Positions 44,803 through 56,589 of a DNA stretch of 60,000 nucleotides are shown here, piece after piece; the first letter of the stretch is position 1; each line of letters begins with the position of its first letter. Below the pieces are notes generated by a model. The model was not told where the DNA came from and did not search any database. It worked only from the letters and a program-made list of their open reading frames with translations. Position numbers and translations under genes: made by a program. The DNA is from Nymphaea colorata (taxonomy: Eukaryota; Streptophyta; Magnoliopsida; Nymphaeales; Nymphaeaceae), in the NCBI RefSeq assembly GCF_008831285.2, contig NC_045149.1, positions 8,646,417 through 8,706,416 on the forward strand. Reading direction: 5' to 3'.

Positions 44803-47800
44803 TGGTTGTTTAATTTCCTTGTGTAATCTCCATGTCTAGATGAAGTTTAATACGCAAAATAAATTTGGGAGGGAGCATCAAAGTTTTTTGGCTTTGTTGC
44901 GGCGAAGCCCAAATAATTGACATGTTCTAGGTGGCGAAGGAAGGGTATCCGAGGTTGAACAATAAGAAAGGACATGATAGGAATGAACCTACCTACTTTA
45001 TGACCCGATAACTTATTGGATGTTGGGAAAAGAAGAAACAAACTGTGGTGATTTTCCTCATTGCAACAAGAAACAACCTTATCATTTTTCTTTTTCTTTC
45101 AACTACAAAGAAGAGATCATCCTCTGAGATTAAGAGTCCCCAAATATACATTTGACACGCAAACACGGACACTGACACCTTTGTGTGTTACTTCTATCCC
45201 AAAACTTTCTTGTGATAATTAAAGTAGGCTAAAATGAGAGAGTTTGACTAGTGGAGGAGAACGTCGGAGACAAACATTCTCTTTTCACCTTACATAAATG
45301 TGATGAAGGGTGTCTGACAGCGGCCGAGTTATAAAGTTTTAGTTGAGGACACTGATCCATTTAATTATTGCAATGGATTGAGTGCATGTAGATTTACAAG
45401 ACACTAACTTGGGTCTGGTGTGGGCAACTCTATATGGCTATAGACCCACTCCAGCCCTATGGTAGCTCTGTCTAAGAATAGTGAATAACCTCCGCAAAAC
45501 ACATCTAAAAACTGGTGTTTGAGAAATCCCGCGAGTGGCTGAATGAAAAGCTGACGGAACATGTGGATGGTGTTTGAATGGTGGACGAGAATGTTGAAGA
45601 CAAACATTCTCTCTCTGCTGTACACAAACAAATCAAACACGATGGAGGATGTCTCATAAGACCATGTTCCATAGATGTCAAAAAATGTAGTTGACAAACT
45701 TGGACTCGGATCAGCAGATGACCAAGTCACTCGATCAACGAGTCAGGTCATGATTTTTAATATATTTTTACTATATCTAAATAAAGGAAGGTATCTAGAT
45801 TTCTAAAAAGTTGTTCTTTAATGTATTTTTACTGTAACCGAGTCGGAAGATTTGTAGGATTCCCGAGACAGCCTGCCGTTTACCAGCTATAGTAAAAAAA
45901 AAAAAAAAGAAGCTTGATTCCCCTAAATTTGTCCAAATGCTGGAGGTATGACAAAAACAAATTGGAGGAAAAAATATAGATGTACATCTTCGCCCTTTGG
46001 CAAAAAAAAGATGAAAAGTGAGAGCACATTAAAGTCAGGAAGAGAAATTGGACATTTTTAATGGTAGAAGACACTTTCTTTGTTTTGTTTTTTTGCTTTT
46101 TTGAAAATATCATATGGTTATGTCCAGTGACGATATAACATGATATCTTTATGTTGATTCAGAAGGCATCTCCATATTCACATACTTTTTTGTGTTCTTA
46201 TTCTGTTGCATTTTTTTTTTATAATTTTGAACCCATTTTCATCCTTGCCTTCAGAGAAGAAGATCATCTACCATGCTTTTAAGACCACCATTGTAAACAA
46301 TGAAGCAGGACATTGTTATTGTCATAGCATTGATGAGAGAAGGAATGATATCTACAATTCAACTCTAGATTTCTGGGTTTGGTTTCTACTTTCTTCATGT
46401 GAGCTTGACTATCCAATGCCCCATTAGTTGGATGTCGCTTTACTTGCATTTAATTTGTACCTAGTCTCCATTCTAATTCCATACAATCTTTTACACCATT
46501 GGAAAAATTTGCCGTCTCTCAAAGTAACAACTTGGCCGACTTCCACACCGACCTCGGGATCCTGGTTTGGTGGATTCCAACCAGCACCCTAACAGTTTTA
46601 GTTCCCGTACCAAAATTATTAAGAACCAAGTTAATTGATTGTCAGATCCCCTTTTAACACGAGACTAAACCTTATCATAATCGGGCAATAGAATAATCCA
46701 TTGAATCAGTTCGCTATAACCTCACCAACTAGCTAATTCCCTCAATGCGTTGCATAAACATTTATCTTTCACTCTCTTTACCCAAAAACCCAGAGGCTAA
46801 TTTTTGCTACATAGGACAAATATTAGCAGCACTTAAGTTTTAGGTTAGTTTCTTAGTCAGAATTTATAATCTATGTAGGGGCGTAGCTAGAAATTTTTCA
46901 TGATGGGGGCCAAATTAAAATTTTTAAATTTTGACTTAGTCCGAAATATCATTTTTCAAAATTTATATATAAGACAAGTGAATTTTTTTAAAAATTTTAC
47001 ATGTAAATTTTGAATGTCTTTTTTTTTTTTGAGGTGGGGCCATGGCCCTTATGGGCCCTACCCTGGTTCCCCCCCTGAATCCATGTTGTCTATTTAACAA
47101 AACAAAACAATATATAACTGTTGTTCCTTGAATATGACTCAATGTTTGGGACAGTTTTCATGGACATTTTAAAAAGTTATGTGAATCTGCCCTAATATTT
47201 GTGTCATATTCATGGAACAGTTGCAAACTGCTCTGTTTGCCAATCAAGGCCTTAGCGCTCCCTATTAAGCATGGGCAAAGACAAATATCTCAATCCGGAT
47301 CTATTGTTTCATTTGAAGAGAGATATGCATGAAAATGGAATCATTTTCTTTTTCTGTTGTACTAAAAGGTCTCCATGATCTTAAATTTGCAACTTGATTA
47401 GCAGCAGAAGGAATCTTTGTTTCACAGATATTGTAATTTAAAAATCCATCATGCCCACTGGCCCTAAGCCATGAGCAGTGGCATATAATATTGTGTGCAT
47501 GAAACTAGACATCAAAAGTTAGGAATATCCAGCCATGTGCATAACTTTCTAAATTATTTATATGCCATGCTGGTAGCTTTAAAGTTTCATTACATCAGAC
47601 TTGCTCAAAAGATCCAAAGTCTGATATAATATAAGAAAAAAATAACAAAGATAATTCATTGATATTGGAGCAGTTAAAATGATTGAACCAACTTTATAAG
47701 TTGGACTCAGTTAAATATATGATGGAGGATATTTGAGCTATAGAAAAACATGGAAAAAGAAACCAAACGATCGTCAGTCTTTTTAAAGGTTAATTCCATT

Positions 47801-48053
47801 CATGTAGAACAATATTGTGGCATGGTGTGATCAGGGGTTAGTGAATAAACATAGCTCTTGAAACCAAAATCTGGTCATTGTTTAAGCTTTGATATAGTTT
47901 ATTTTCTAGTTTTATGCGTTAAAGTTGATCTTACAATGGTTTCTTGGACTACATTAGTGAACCCAATTCATGTGGACATCCCAAAGTTCTTTTTTTCTTA
48001 TTATGTTATTAAGCAAGTAGAACTCATATTGTTTTCAGTTAGTCATTAATCGC
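44803..48053. other. Intergenic DNA
   Basis: No gene is supported. A diverged duplication is seen at about 45238-45340 and 45572-45680 (GAGGAGAACGTCGGAGACAA and GGACGAGAATGTTGAAGACA, both followed by ACATTCTCT and a GGGTGTCT or GGATGTCT segment). A GGGGC-type MITE lies at 46876-47083. The rest is AT-rich and unassigned. Confidence 0.5.
46876..47083 (+). mobile_element. MITE, GGGGCGGAGCC family
   Basis: It begins TAGGGGCGTAGCTAGAAATT, contains AAATATCATTTTTCAAAATT and ACATGTAAATTTTGAAT, then a T-run and GGTGGGGCCATGGCCCTTAT, and ends CCCTGGTTCCCCCCCTG. It is in the opposite orientation to the copies at 13185 and 48054. Confidence 0.6.
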
Positions 48054-48249
48054 CAGGGGCAGAGCCAAAGGGGGCTCGCACGGGCCCTAGCCCCCCCTCA
48101 AAAAAAATAAATATAAATAAATTACATATAAATATTATAAAATTATACTTATCTTATATAAAAACTTTGAAAAATGATATTTCAGCTCCTATCAAGTTTT
48201 AGAAAATTTAATTTGGCCTACCTCATGAAAAATGTCTGGCTCTGCCCCT
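48054..48249 (-). mobile_element. MITE, GGGGCGGAGCC family, best preserved
   Basis: The left end CAGGGGCAGAGCCA is the inverse of the right end TGGCTCTGCCCCT. Flanks ATTAATCGC (48045-48053) and ATCAATAGC (48250-48258) match at seven of nine positions, suggesting a decayed 9-bp target duplication as made by Mutator-like elements. The superfamily remains tentative. No coding capacity. Confidence 0.6.
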
Positions 48250-48302
48250 ATCAATAGCAAACACATCCAGCGCTACCCAAGAGGCCGAGACAATTGAATA
48301 AA

Positions 48303-48568
48303 AGATGTTCTAACTTGTGATGAGCAAGAGTATTTTATCCTACCACCCAACAAGAGGGCAGAAACCCCCATCCTTCTTTCTATCCCCACATGGTAGAGAC
48401 CTTTTCTCAGTGCTTTAGGATCAGTGCCCCGCTACATTTTAATTTGAATATCAATATGCCTCCTTTGCAGCACAGGGAGTTGACGCCTCAGGAACTCGAA
48501 GCATTGGCTGGCTGCCTACGAACTCCCATCCCATCCTTTGCGCCAACCCTTTTGATGATAGAGATGTT
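48303..48568 (-). mobile_element. SINE-like element, copy 4, with A box
   Basis: On the minus strand TGGCGCAAAGG is a perfect box-A match (TRGYNNARNGG), followed about 40 bp on by GCTTCGAGTTCC, a degenerate box B. The body includes CCCTGTGCTGC and ends GGTGGTAGGATAAAATACTC, as in copy 1. Confidence 0.6.
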
Positions 48569-50193
48569 TCACTGAATTGACCTTGCACCTTGAACTTGGC
48601 TCAACTACTTACTGACATATCAGAAATTGAAATCGAGCTCAACTTCTTTAGATTTTGATTCTCATCCAGCATTTGAGATCACACAAGCTGAATTTGAGTC
48701 CTAAAGAGCAAAAACTCTTGTTTGGACTGTTGGGATTTTAAGCATCCTGAGTTTTTGGTTGGGGAAACCAAACAAAGAGCACTTCAAACCAAAACCACAT
48801 CAAGGTATATACAAATATAATGGGCCAAATGTGTAAGTCAAACTATGTGCTGCATATATTTTGGTCAAATAAGATAGTAAATATTCATCCCAGTGGCATT
48901 TGATCAGTTGGAAACTTGGTGAATCATTCTGCTTATATGCCTTGCATTTATTGCTATCTTGGGAGTTAGAATTTGACTTGTAATAAATGGGGGCTGTGGA
49001 TTTGTTGAACTTTTTCCACAACTTGATAAATAGTTTGATAAACCAACCATTCTTTTTTGAAGTTCAACGAGAGAGAGAGAGAGAGAGAGAACTCAAATTA
49101 GTAGTTTTTTTTTTAAATTGAATCTCAAAATCTGATTAGGTGTAACCTGATCCGGGTTTTGTTGATTCTCTGTTCAATATCGGTCTTAGATTCGAATCAA
49201 ATTATAAAACCGTGCACCAGTAATCGGATTAGTAACTGGATCCAAGATTCAAATTCAAATGCCTAATTAAATACATTCCATCAATCTATACACCTACCCG
49301 GCGGTCATGTTGTCAAGATTAATTATATTTTGCTTCGAACCAGTGCATTCAAAATGGTTCATCCCTTAAAAAGTTTAAAAAATAAATATTTACGGGCATT
49401 TTATTCATAGATCGGCCACAACAACAAGCCGAATAAAGCGAATTTTCAGTGGCCATAAACTTTAATTTTCATGCTTGTTTTGGGGTTTAGGTGTATCTAA
49501 CTTTTCGCATCACAAATAAATAAGACATGGCAGAGAACTTCTAATTCTTTGAATCACAGTTACAAAAAATGTTTAGAAGTTTTAAATGACAATGTCTAAT
49601 TCTTTGAATCATAGTTATAAAAAATGTTTCGAAGTTTTAAATGACAATGTTCTTCTTGGTAAATACTGACGAGTTTGTAAAAAATGAGAAAAAAATATGG
49701 TAATTTTTTAAAAATTTAAAATAAAGAAAAGATAAAATATGTGAACAACTAATATTACAACTAGAATTGCACAAATAAAAAATAAAAAAGTTAAAAGGGC
49801 TGTTTGGTATTAAAAAAAAAAACATGTTAAAAAAGTGGCTTTTTTACTTTTTTTTTTGTCTAAAAACAACGCTCTTTAAAGTTCTAAATAGAAATTTTTT
49901 ATTGCGTTTTTTTCGTGTTAAAAAAAAAAAGGGTTTTTGAGTAGTGTGAATATGAACCGGTTACCACCCAATTACACTACGGTACATGGACCAACAGTAA
50001 GAACCCGATAATATCAGCCCCACGCTGCCTGGGCAAAGGGCCGATACGAGACGGGGCCTACTGAGACAGGCAGACCCCAAACAACGTAAGCCTTAGAGAC
50101 GCGCACAAAGGGAAGCGAACGCGTCCACACACACGATAAGGCCACATCAATGCCGAGGCAGCCAGAAAAAGGCTCCAACGTACACGCAACAAC
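48569..50193. other. Intergenic DNA
   Basis: No gene is recognised. It contains a (GA)n run at about 49070-49090, a GGATCC-type word cluster at about 49130-49270, a 55-bp tandem duplication at 49540-49649 and A/T-rich sequence to 49940 that resembles 3720-4040. The part from about 49960 to 50193 is noticeably richer in GC and may be the downstream flank of the short minus-strand transcript described next. Confidence 0.5.
49540..49649. repeat. 55-bp tandem duplication
   Basis: A unit starting TCTAATTCTTTGAATCA and ending TTTTAAATGACAATG occurs at 49540-49594 and 49595-49649 with about three mismatches. Confidence 0.8.
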
Positions 50194-50199
50194 TTTATT
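50194..50199 (-). terminator. Poly(A) signal of candidate minus-strand transcript
   Basis: AATAAA on the minus strand, within TTTTAATAAAGTTG, about 50 nt past the strongest acceptor candidate. Confidence 0.4.
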
Positions 50200-50725
50200 A
50201 AAAGCCCCAATTCTTCATACAACGAAGCAGCAGACGACGACCAAAAGAAGCTGCAAAAGATTTAAATAAAAAGAGATCGGACAGGGAAAAGGAATGGAAG
50301 TAAAAACAGGAACTCCTAGGCCTTCGCATTTCGAGGGGCCCTACTCTTCTCCCTAAAGCCGCATAATTAATAAATGCATAAGATTCAGGCACAGATTAAG
50401 TAGTGATTACAAACAACTATCTTGATTTGATTTTTAGTTCATTGATAAAACGTATCAATAACTTTACATATTTTGTTGGTGTGATCTTTAGCAAAGTCTG
50501 AAATTTGAAAAGAAAAGGACGGAATTTTTACTGCAAATACCTGCTTGCTGCTTCGCTGTGACCGATTACGGATTCCAGAGCACCCCATTGAGTTGAATTG
50601 GTGCGAGGAGAGGAGGGCAGTGAAAAAAAAACTCAGAAGAAGAAAAGGGGAGCGGGAGAATTTCAGGAGGACTGTGGGGAAGAGTCGAGACTGGAGAGGA
50701 GAGGGAGAAATGCGGTCACATGGCC

Positions 50726-50731
50726 TTTATA
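50726..50731 (-). promoter_or_regulatory. TATA box, minus strand
   Basis: TATAAA in the context GGGGTATAAAGGCC on the minus strand, a good plant TATA match, about 138 bp upstream of the ATG at 50588 and followed by a pyrimidine-rich leader. Confidence 0.5.
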
Positions 50732-51019
50732 CCCCTATCGCTGTCACGAGAAATGGCGCCGCTGTCTTCCCTGTCCCCGTCCTCTTCTTCCTCCTCCTTT
50801 TCTCTCTCTCTCTCTCTACCCTGCTATCTGTATCGGTATTACCCATCTGCCGGCCCTCCCGATATTTCGTTTTCTGCTTTTGTTATTATTTCGTCTGTCA
50901 AATGTAAAATCAAAAGCAACCTCTTCAGAAACAGGGAGGAATTTTTTAATTGCTGCTTCCATGTTCCCTGTCTCTTGCCTCACATGTTAGCTGACAGCCT
51001 TATAGGTAGCCATTGACGA

Positions 51020-51022
<3 letters not shown>

Positions 51023-51054
<32 letters not shown>
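51023..51054 (+). promoter_or_regulatory. (CT)n tract upstream of the FRA8-type gene
   Basis: About 32 bp of CT repeats lie some 300 bp before the FRA8-type start codon. CT-rich patches are frequent in plant core promoters and leaders; whether this one acts that way is inference. Confidence 0.4.
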
Positions 51055-51058
<4 letters not shown>

Positions 51059-51348
51059 GTCCTTCTGCACCACCATCTCCAGCAGCCGCTGCAGAAGTAG
51101 AATAGATCTTTTCTTCTATATGACTAACCACCAAACCAACCGACCCACCAAGAGTATAGAGACCATCCACCGGAAAGAGGAAGAAAAGGAGGACAAGGAA
51201 TTAGAGGAAAGGGAAGACTTGATAAAAGGGACTTCCCTTTCAGCTACCAACCTCCCTGCCCCGAGCCTTCTTCCCCACTCTACCTTGCGTTTCACCTGAA
51301 TGATCCCCCCCAACCGGAAGAAGGAGAGTCAGGAAGACGGAAACCGAC

Positions 51349-53219
51349 ATGGTGATAAATAACACCGAGGTGGAGAAGCAGCAGAAGAAGAGGAGGCGAG
51401 AGTGGTGGCTCTTCCCCTTCCACGTCTTGGGCACCGTTAGAACGATGAAGACCAGCGGCGCTGCCTCTAGTGCAACGGGCCACAGGCACGCCTCGCGCGC
51501 CGATAAGGGACGCCATGTGTACAAATACATAAGAGGCATCCTCTGGTTCTTCTTCTTGCTTTATCTCTTGACTTGTGGGCCGGACCTCCTCTGGCTGCTG
51601 GCTTCCTCTTCCTTCGCCGGCGGGGAGGTCGCCGCCGTCGAGCCCCACGCCGCTCGTCAAAGCCTCCATAGCACGATGTCGCTTCCCACCCTCTTCTCTC
51701 GAGCTCTGGTCGAAGCTAGCGACGACACCGTTGTGCAACAACCTATAAAGCTCCTTTCTGCAAGTTGGTGTCTCTCTCACTTTGTTTCACGTATTCTCTG
51801 TCTTTGATCTTTGGTTAAGCTACAGACTTTGACCATATGAGTTGCGGATCATGCGCAGGTGGTTTGATGGAAGACTTGAAAGTGTTCGTTTACGAGCTTC
51901 CGTCGAGGTTCAACAGCGACTGGCTGTCGAACGAGCGGTGCAGCAACCACCTCTTCGCGGCGGAGGTCGCCATCCACAGGGCGTTGCTCAAGAGCTCCCA
52001 CAGGACGCTCAAGCCCGAGGAGGCTCACTTCTTCTTCGTCCCCATCTACGCCACCTGCAACTTCAGCACGGTCAACGGGTTCCCGGCCATCGGCCACGCT
52101 CGTCCGCTCTTCGCCACCGCCGTCGCCCACATCGCCTCAGCTTACCCGTTCTGGAACAGGAGCAACGGCGCCGATCACGTCTTCGTCGCCACTCACGACC
52201 ATGGTGCATGCTTCCACACGATGGTAAGCTGCCCATCCGGCGCCTCCTTTCAAACCAACTAAATCCACACCATCTTCTCGCGCCGTTTCATTCATGGAGG
52301 TCGCGTTGCGTCCTTGTGTTCTCAGGAGGACGTGGCGAGGAAGGACGGCATCCCGGAGTTCTTGAAGCGGTCCATCATCGTCCAGACGTTCGGCGTGAAG
52401 GGCCAGCACCCGTGCCAAGACGCCGCCGCGCTCACCGTCCAAATCCCGCCGTATGTGCCGCCGGAGGCGATCGGAAAGGCGCTGGCCGAACGGAAGAGGA
52501 AACGGGACATATGGGTTTTCTTCAGGGGCAAAATGGAGATTCATCCCAAGAACATCAGCGGTCGGTTCTACAGCAGGTCTGCACGCTCGTCTCCTGTAGA
52601 ACCGATAATCTCCATAGCTCGTTTTTAAACTTTAAAAATGGTTGAAAGTCGTAGAAATATCACGCACACGAGGCCGATATTTGCTTATTTAAAGCTGGAA
52701 ATTGCTTTTTTAACGTTAATAAAGCGTATATATGGTTTGTAACTGTGCGGTGAAACGTATTACAGGGGAGTGAGGACGGAAATATGGCGGAGGTACAGTG
52801 GCCGGAGACGGTTCTTCGTGAAGAGGGAGCGGGCGGAGGGCTACCTGTCCGAGATAGCGAGGTCGGTGTTCTGCTTGTGCCCGCTCGGGTGGGCGCCGTG
52901 GAGCCCTAGGATCGTCGAGTCCGTGGCGCTCGGCTGCGTCCCCGTCATCATCGCCGACGACATCCGGCTGCCGTTCCCCGACGCCGTCCCCTGGCCGGAA
53001 ATCAGCCTGACGGTCGCCGAGCGCGACGTCGGCCGGCTCGGCCGCATCCTCTCCCACGTCGCCGCCACGAACCTCTCCGCCATCCAGCGCAACCTCTGGC
53101 GCGACTCCAACCGCCGGTCGCTGCTCTTCAACGTCCCGCTCCGCCACGGCGACGCCACGTGGCAGGTCCTCCGGGCCCTCGCGGGCCACCGCCGCCGCAC
53201 CCCCGTCTCGTCGTCGTGA
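51349..53219 (+). CDS. FRA8/IRX7-type GT47 glycosyltransferase, 4 exons
   Basis: This is a Golgi exostosin-family (GT47) glycosyltransferase of the FRAGILE FIBER 8/IRX7 and F8H group, needed to make the reducing-end sequence of glucuronoxylan in secondary walls. Exons 51349-51763, 51859-52223, 52326-52576 and 52766-53219 join in frame to 494 residues, somewhat longer than Arabidopsis FRA8 (about 450). A basic N-terminus precedes one hydrophobic segment (about 63-86, GILWFFFLLYLLTCGPDLLW), giving a type II membrane topology. The exostosin domain starts near KVFVYELPSRFN and contains NFSTVNGFPAIGHA, YPFWNRSNGADHVF, DIWVFFRGKMEIHPKNISGR and the nucleotide-sugar-binding type motif PLGWAPWSPRIVESVALGC followed by VPVIIADDIRLPFP. 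Several N-glycosylation sequons are seen. Exon 1 could end six bases later in the same phase (51769), adding two residues. Exon 4 is very GC-rich. The gene looks intact. The exact subgroup (FRA8 or F8H) is not resolved. Confidence 0.92.
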
Positions 53220-53462
53220 GAATTTTCCGGCCAATCGCCCCGAGACACGTCGGATAGCCGGAGACGAGTACGGAATCTGAGGAGCGGGGGGGGGTTCGAA
53301 AGTGGCGGACAGCTGGCGAGGAGAAGAGGGAGAACTGACAGGAGTCACGTGACCGGCAGCATCTGCCTGCGTTGGCAGGCAGCGCCAGGCGTCGATCCAC
53401 TCGCCCGTGGTCGTTTTTCCTCGAACACCCCTGCAATTCTTATGAAATTCTGGGAAGCCCCT

Positions 53463-53468
53463 AATAAA
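53463..53468 (+). terminator. Candidate poly(A) signal of the FRA8-type gene
   Basis: AATAAA in CCCTAATAAAACTT, 244 nt after the stop codon, at a usual distance for a plant 3' UTR. Confidence 0.45.
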
Positions 53469-54691
53469 ACTTTCCGGTTAATAATGAGCGGTGAGCTGTC
53501 AGTGGCCAGGGACGGCGTCAGAATCCGAGCAAGTGGAGAAACCGGGCGGGGAGAAAGTGGCGGTGTCATTTGGTTATAAATATATACGATTTTTTTTTCC
53601 CTTTAACTTTTTCGGCTGGTGAAAAAAGGAAAAGTTGTAAAAGAAATTCTTTTTCCGGTTGTGATTCTGTCAAATAATAAGTTCACGCCTTTTCAGGGGA
53701 AGGCGGTGGAAACAGAAACGGAAAGGCACCAACGGGGATTTTGATAAAAAGCACCGGTGGGCAGAGCTTGGAAGTTGGTATCTGGGAGAAGGAATCTCAT
53801 CTATGGTGTTCTCTTCAAAAATCTTACCCAGGTTTTGTGTGAGAATCGGTTCTCGAACCCTGTGATTTCCTGATTCTTTTGATAAAAAAAACTGTACCCG
53901 ATGTCGCGGTACATAAAATCCCTTCCTTTTGAAGTCGTAAATTCTTTTCTTCGAGGGTAAAAGTTTTCTATTTTGCCAGGTGCTGATTCATGCGGCTCGG
54001 CCGATTCATCTATTCTGGTGAACCGGTTACGAGTGGGGGAATGATGAACATATTATTGTTTGTGGGTTTTAGGAAAATATTGAAAATGTAAAAATCGAAT
54101 ATTTTTGGAACGCGTAGATATGATTTGATTAGATATTTAAAGTTTAAGTTATCTAAAAAAGGAGTGGTGTGATGGCACCGAGGTTTGACTACCATTGCGA
54201 TTCAGCACACGCAACTTTATGTGTTTATTTGTTTATAGTATTTCAAGTGTGAGCGGATTGGCATTGGGTCTTATCTTTAGCTAGATACTTCTCAGGGTTA
54301 AGCTTTATTTCAAAAAAGTAAGAAAATAAGAAGATTTGATGGGAAATTGTTTTTCTGTTGAATCAAGGAGTTGGGCGAAGCTTGTCCCTGGGGCTGTGGT
54401 GAGGAGAAATAAATTTAAGTAATCAGTTTCGGATCGATACAGAAACTGTGTTTTTTTAATGCTCATTGGTTTCATACAACGTTCCAAACCTAATTATGAG
54501 AAGAATAATTTGACCGATGATGAGCTACTTGATCATTTTAAGTGATCATTTTTAGATGATACATTAAATATTTTTTGGTTTCATCATTTACAAACTAATT
54601 TTCAAGAGAGTAGTACCACATGACTGCTTAAAGTTGTTGATACGTATAGTTTTCATTTTTTTTTTAAATTTTCTTGGTGCAAATATTTTAC

Positions 54692-54693
<2 letters not shown>

Positions 54694-54769
<76 letters not shown>
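54694..54769. repeat. (TA)n microsatellite
   Basis: About 75 bp of uninterrupted TA. Confidence 0.9.
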
Positions 54770-54770
<1 letters not shown>

Positions 54771-56276
54771 CAAAAGCCAAGCACGAAATTGTTGTAGTTC
54801 TTAGCAAACAATCTGTATTCAAGGCATTTAAAGTGGACGGATCGAGTTCAATAATGGAGTCCCCCTATGTCCAGCTCACTTGTGTTGTTCAAGCCTTCAT
54901 GACAGCGAGTATGCGTACCTTTAACAATAAACTACAAACCACGAGAAGGAAAAAAACAATGTCCTCTCCTCTATGATCGGGTCTTCATTTAAATATTGGG
55001 TCAAGCCGATAAGGCGCCATGAAACTAGGCCGGAGGGAACCTTATTTTGTGCGCAGGTGAAAAGCCGAAGCCACCTTTCATCCTTTTGCTCTTGCATTGG
55101 AATATGGATGAACTTGCGATTACTCTCTTCTCTTCAACTTAAAAGTAGTGTTTGCCATTTTTTCTAGTCAATAAAGATACCACTTATGAGAATTTAATAG
55201 ATGATAGCTCGACCCGATACCCTACACCAATGAACATCCACATTCCTCCATCTAGTAAGAAGGTTTGGTGAATCGGCTACAAATATTTGAACACTAATGC
55301 TTAAATTAATAAATGAGGAAATTTTATGAATATAAACTCAAATAAATTTCTGCAAATATATACACTTGTCCGATGGCACTCTTGAAAGGCCCACGATAGC
55401 TGGAAAAAAAAATTTACATTAGAAAAATAAAAAAATTTTAGTTGTTCAATGTTTTTTTTTTTTTTTTTTTTACTTAGGTTCCGTTTAACCCTACCTAAAT
55501 TTGAGGTTGGATTTTTTGGTCCGTCCCTAAACGAAATCCATCCTAGCTTTGCCCTGATCGGTCTGATATGAAATCTATTGCTCACCCACATTTTTTTGAG
55601 TTGTAATTCAAGTTGTTCCTGCATTGTCAAGAAAACTGTTGGTAGTTAACCTGTTCGTTTCGGTAATGGTGGTTTACCAAACCAAAATGGTTTGGTAAGG
55701 AGACCAGCGCCCTCCTTATAATATAGAAACACCAGTTCAGTTTGCTCGCAAATATGGCTTGTCGTTCAATACACGTCGATATACATTTTGAAGTTTCTCA
55801 ATTTCTATTTAAATGTATTTAATACATATACCATTTGTAATGGTTTCCAACAACATGAAATTATATATATATACATCCTCCAGCCATGTTAAGTTCCAAT
55901 CCTATCACAAGTACATAGCAGGTGAGATTAAACACAATACCCAATGTAATGCATTGAACTTTCAATATTCTGTGAAAGGTGGAAGAATTCTCTGTGCACA
56001 AATATTGTTCTTGTATCGCATCGGAAGGAACCCGTATTGAAAAACAATTGCGGTTAGGCATGGGCCATCTTAATAAAAAGTTTCCAATTCTAACTTGGGA
56101 AATCTAGAGACCGGAGCTGAGATTTTCGCCGGAAAGTTGAGACTTTTCAGAGAACGGAAGAATTCGAGGATCGCAGAAAGCGACGGCCGACGATGGGTTG
56201 GGGCCCGCCAAGTGAGAAAGCAGAGGGAAGTGAGCCCACAGCCACAGGGGTTGGCTTTACACTTGTGATGCTTCAA

Positions 56277-56351
56277 TGGCGTCTGTCATGAGCTCTTCTT
56301 CTCTCCGCCCTCTGGTTATTCAATTCATGTGGAGATTGATTATGCTATGAA
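56277..56351 (+). other. Isolated short frame in GC-rich patch
   Basis: An ATG opens MASVMSSSSLRPLVIQFMWR and the frame ends after 24 codons. The serine-rich start resembles a plastid transit peptide, and CTG|GTTATT offers a possible donor. It sits in a patch richer in GC than its surroundings. No continuing exon was recognised, so it may be a relic first exon or chance. Confidence 0.2.
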
Positions 56352-56589
56352 TGACTTGGCGGTGGGTCATGACCTAATCCACCGGAGCGTCTCCGTCAGC
56401 CTCACCTTTTTTCCGTTACATGGCCGCCTTCTATAGGTCAACAATGGCTAAAGGCTTAGGTGTGGGCGTGAATATATTCTTTTTACTTAATTTGAATTTA
56501 ATTTAATTTAATGTAATCTGTCGAGTTGGCGGGTCGTATAAGCCTAGTTGTCTAAGCGATGATGTATGCACTTTACGCGTCATGTTTTT

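Larger units (their letters stand above)
50194..50731 (-). other. Candidate short spliced transcript, unknown function
   Basis: On the minus strand a TATA box (50726-50731) precedes a CT-rich leader, then an ATG at 50588 opening MGCSGIRNRSQRSSKQ. This ends exactly at a consensus donor, CAG|GTATTT (50541/50540). Downstream are possible acceptors such as TAATTATGCGGCTTTAG (ending about 50352) and, stronger, AAATCTTTTGCAG (ending about 50248), then AATAAA at 50194-50199. With either acceptor the frame closes after a few codons (27 residues with the second), so the product is a micropeptide or a noncoding RNA. I do not recognise the peptide. The unit lies head-to-head with the FRA8-type gene, with about 620 bp between the TATA box and the FRA8 start codon. 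Confidence 0.4.

Noticed and set aside
51842-52645. 267-codon plus-strand frame
   Set aside because: It is out of frame with the conserved GT47 protein and reads through two introns.
52716-53348. 210-codon minus-strand frame, and 135-codon frames at 52137-52544 and 52841-53248
   Set aside because: They are shadows of GC-rich FRA8-type exons on the other strand.
54160-54300. Another SINE candidate from a GTGGTGTGATGGC word
   Set aside because: Only a box-A-like sequence; no box B at the right distance.
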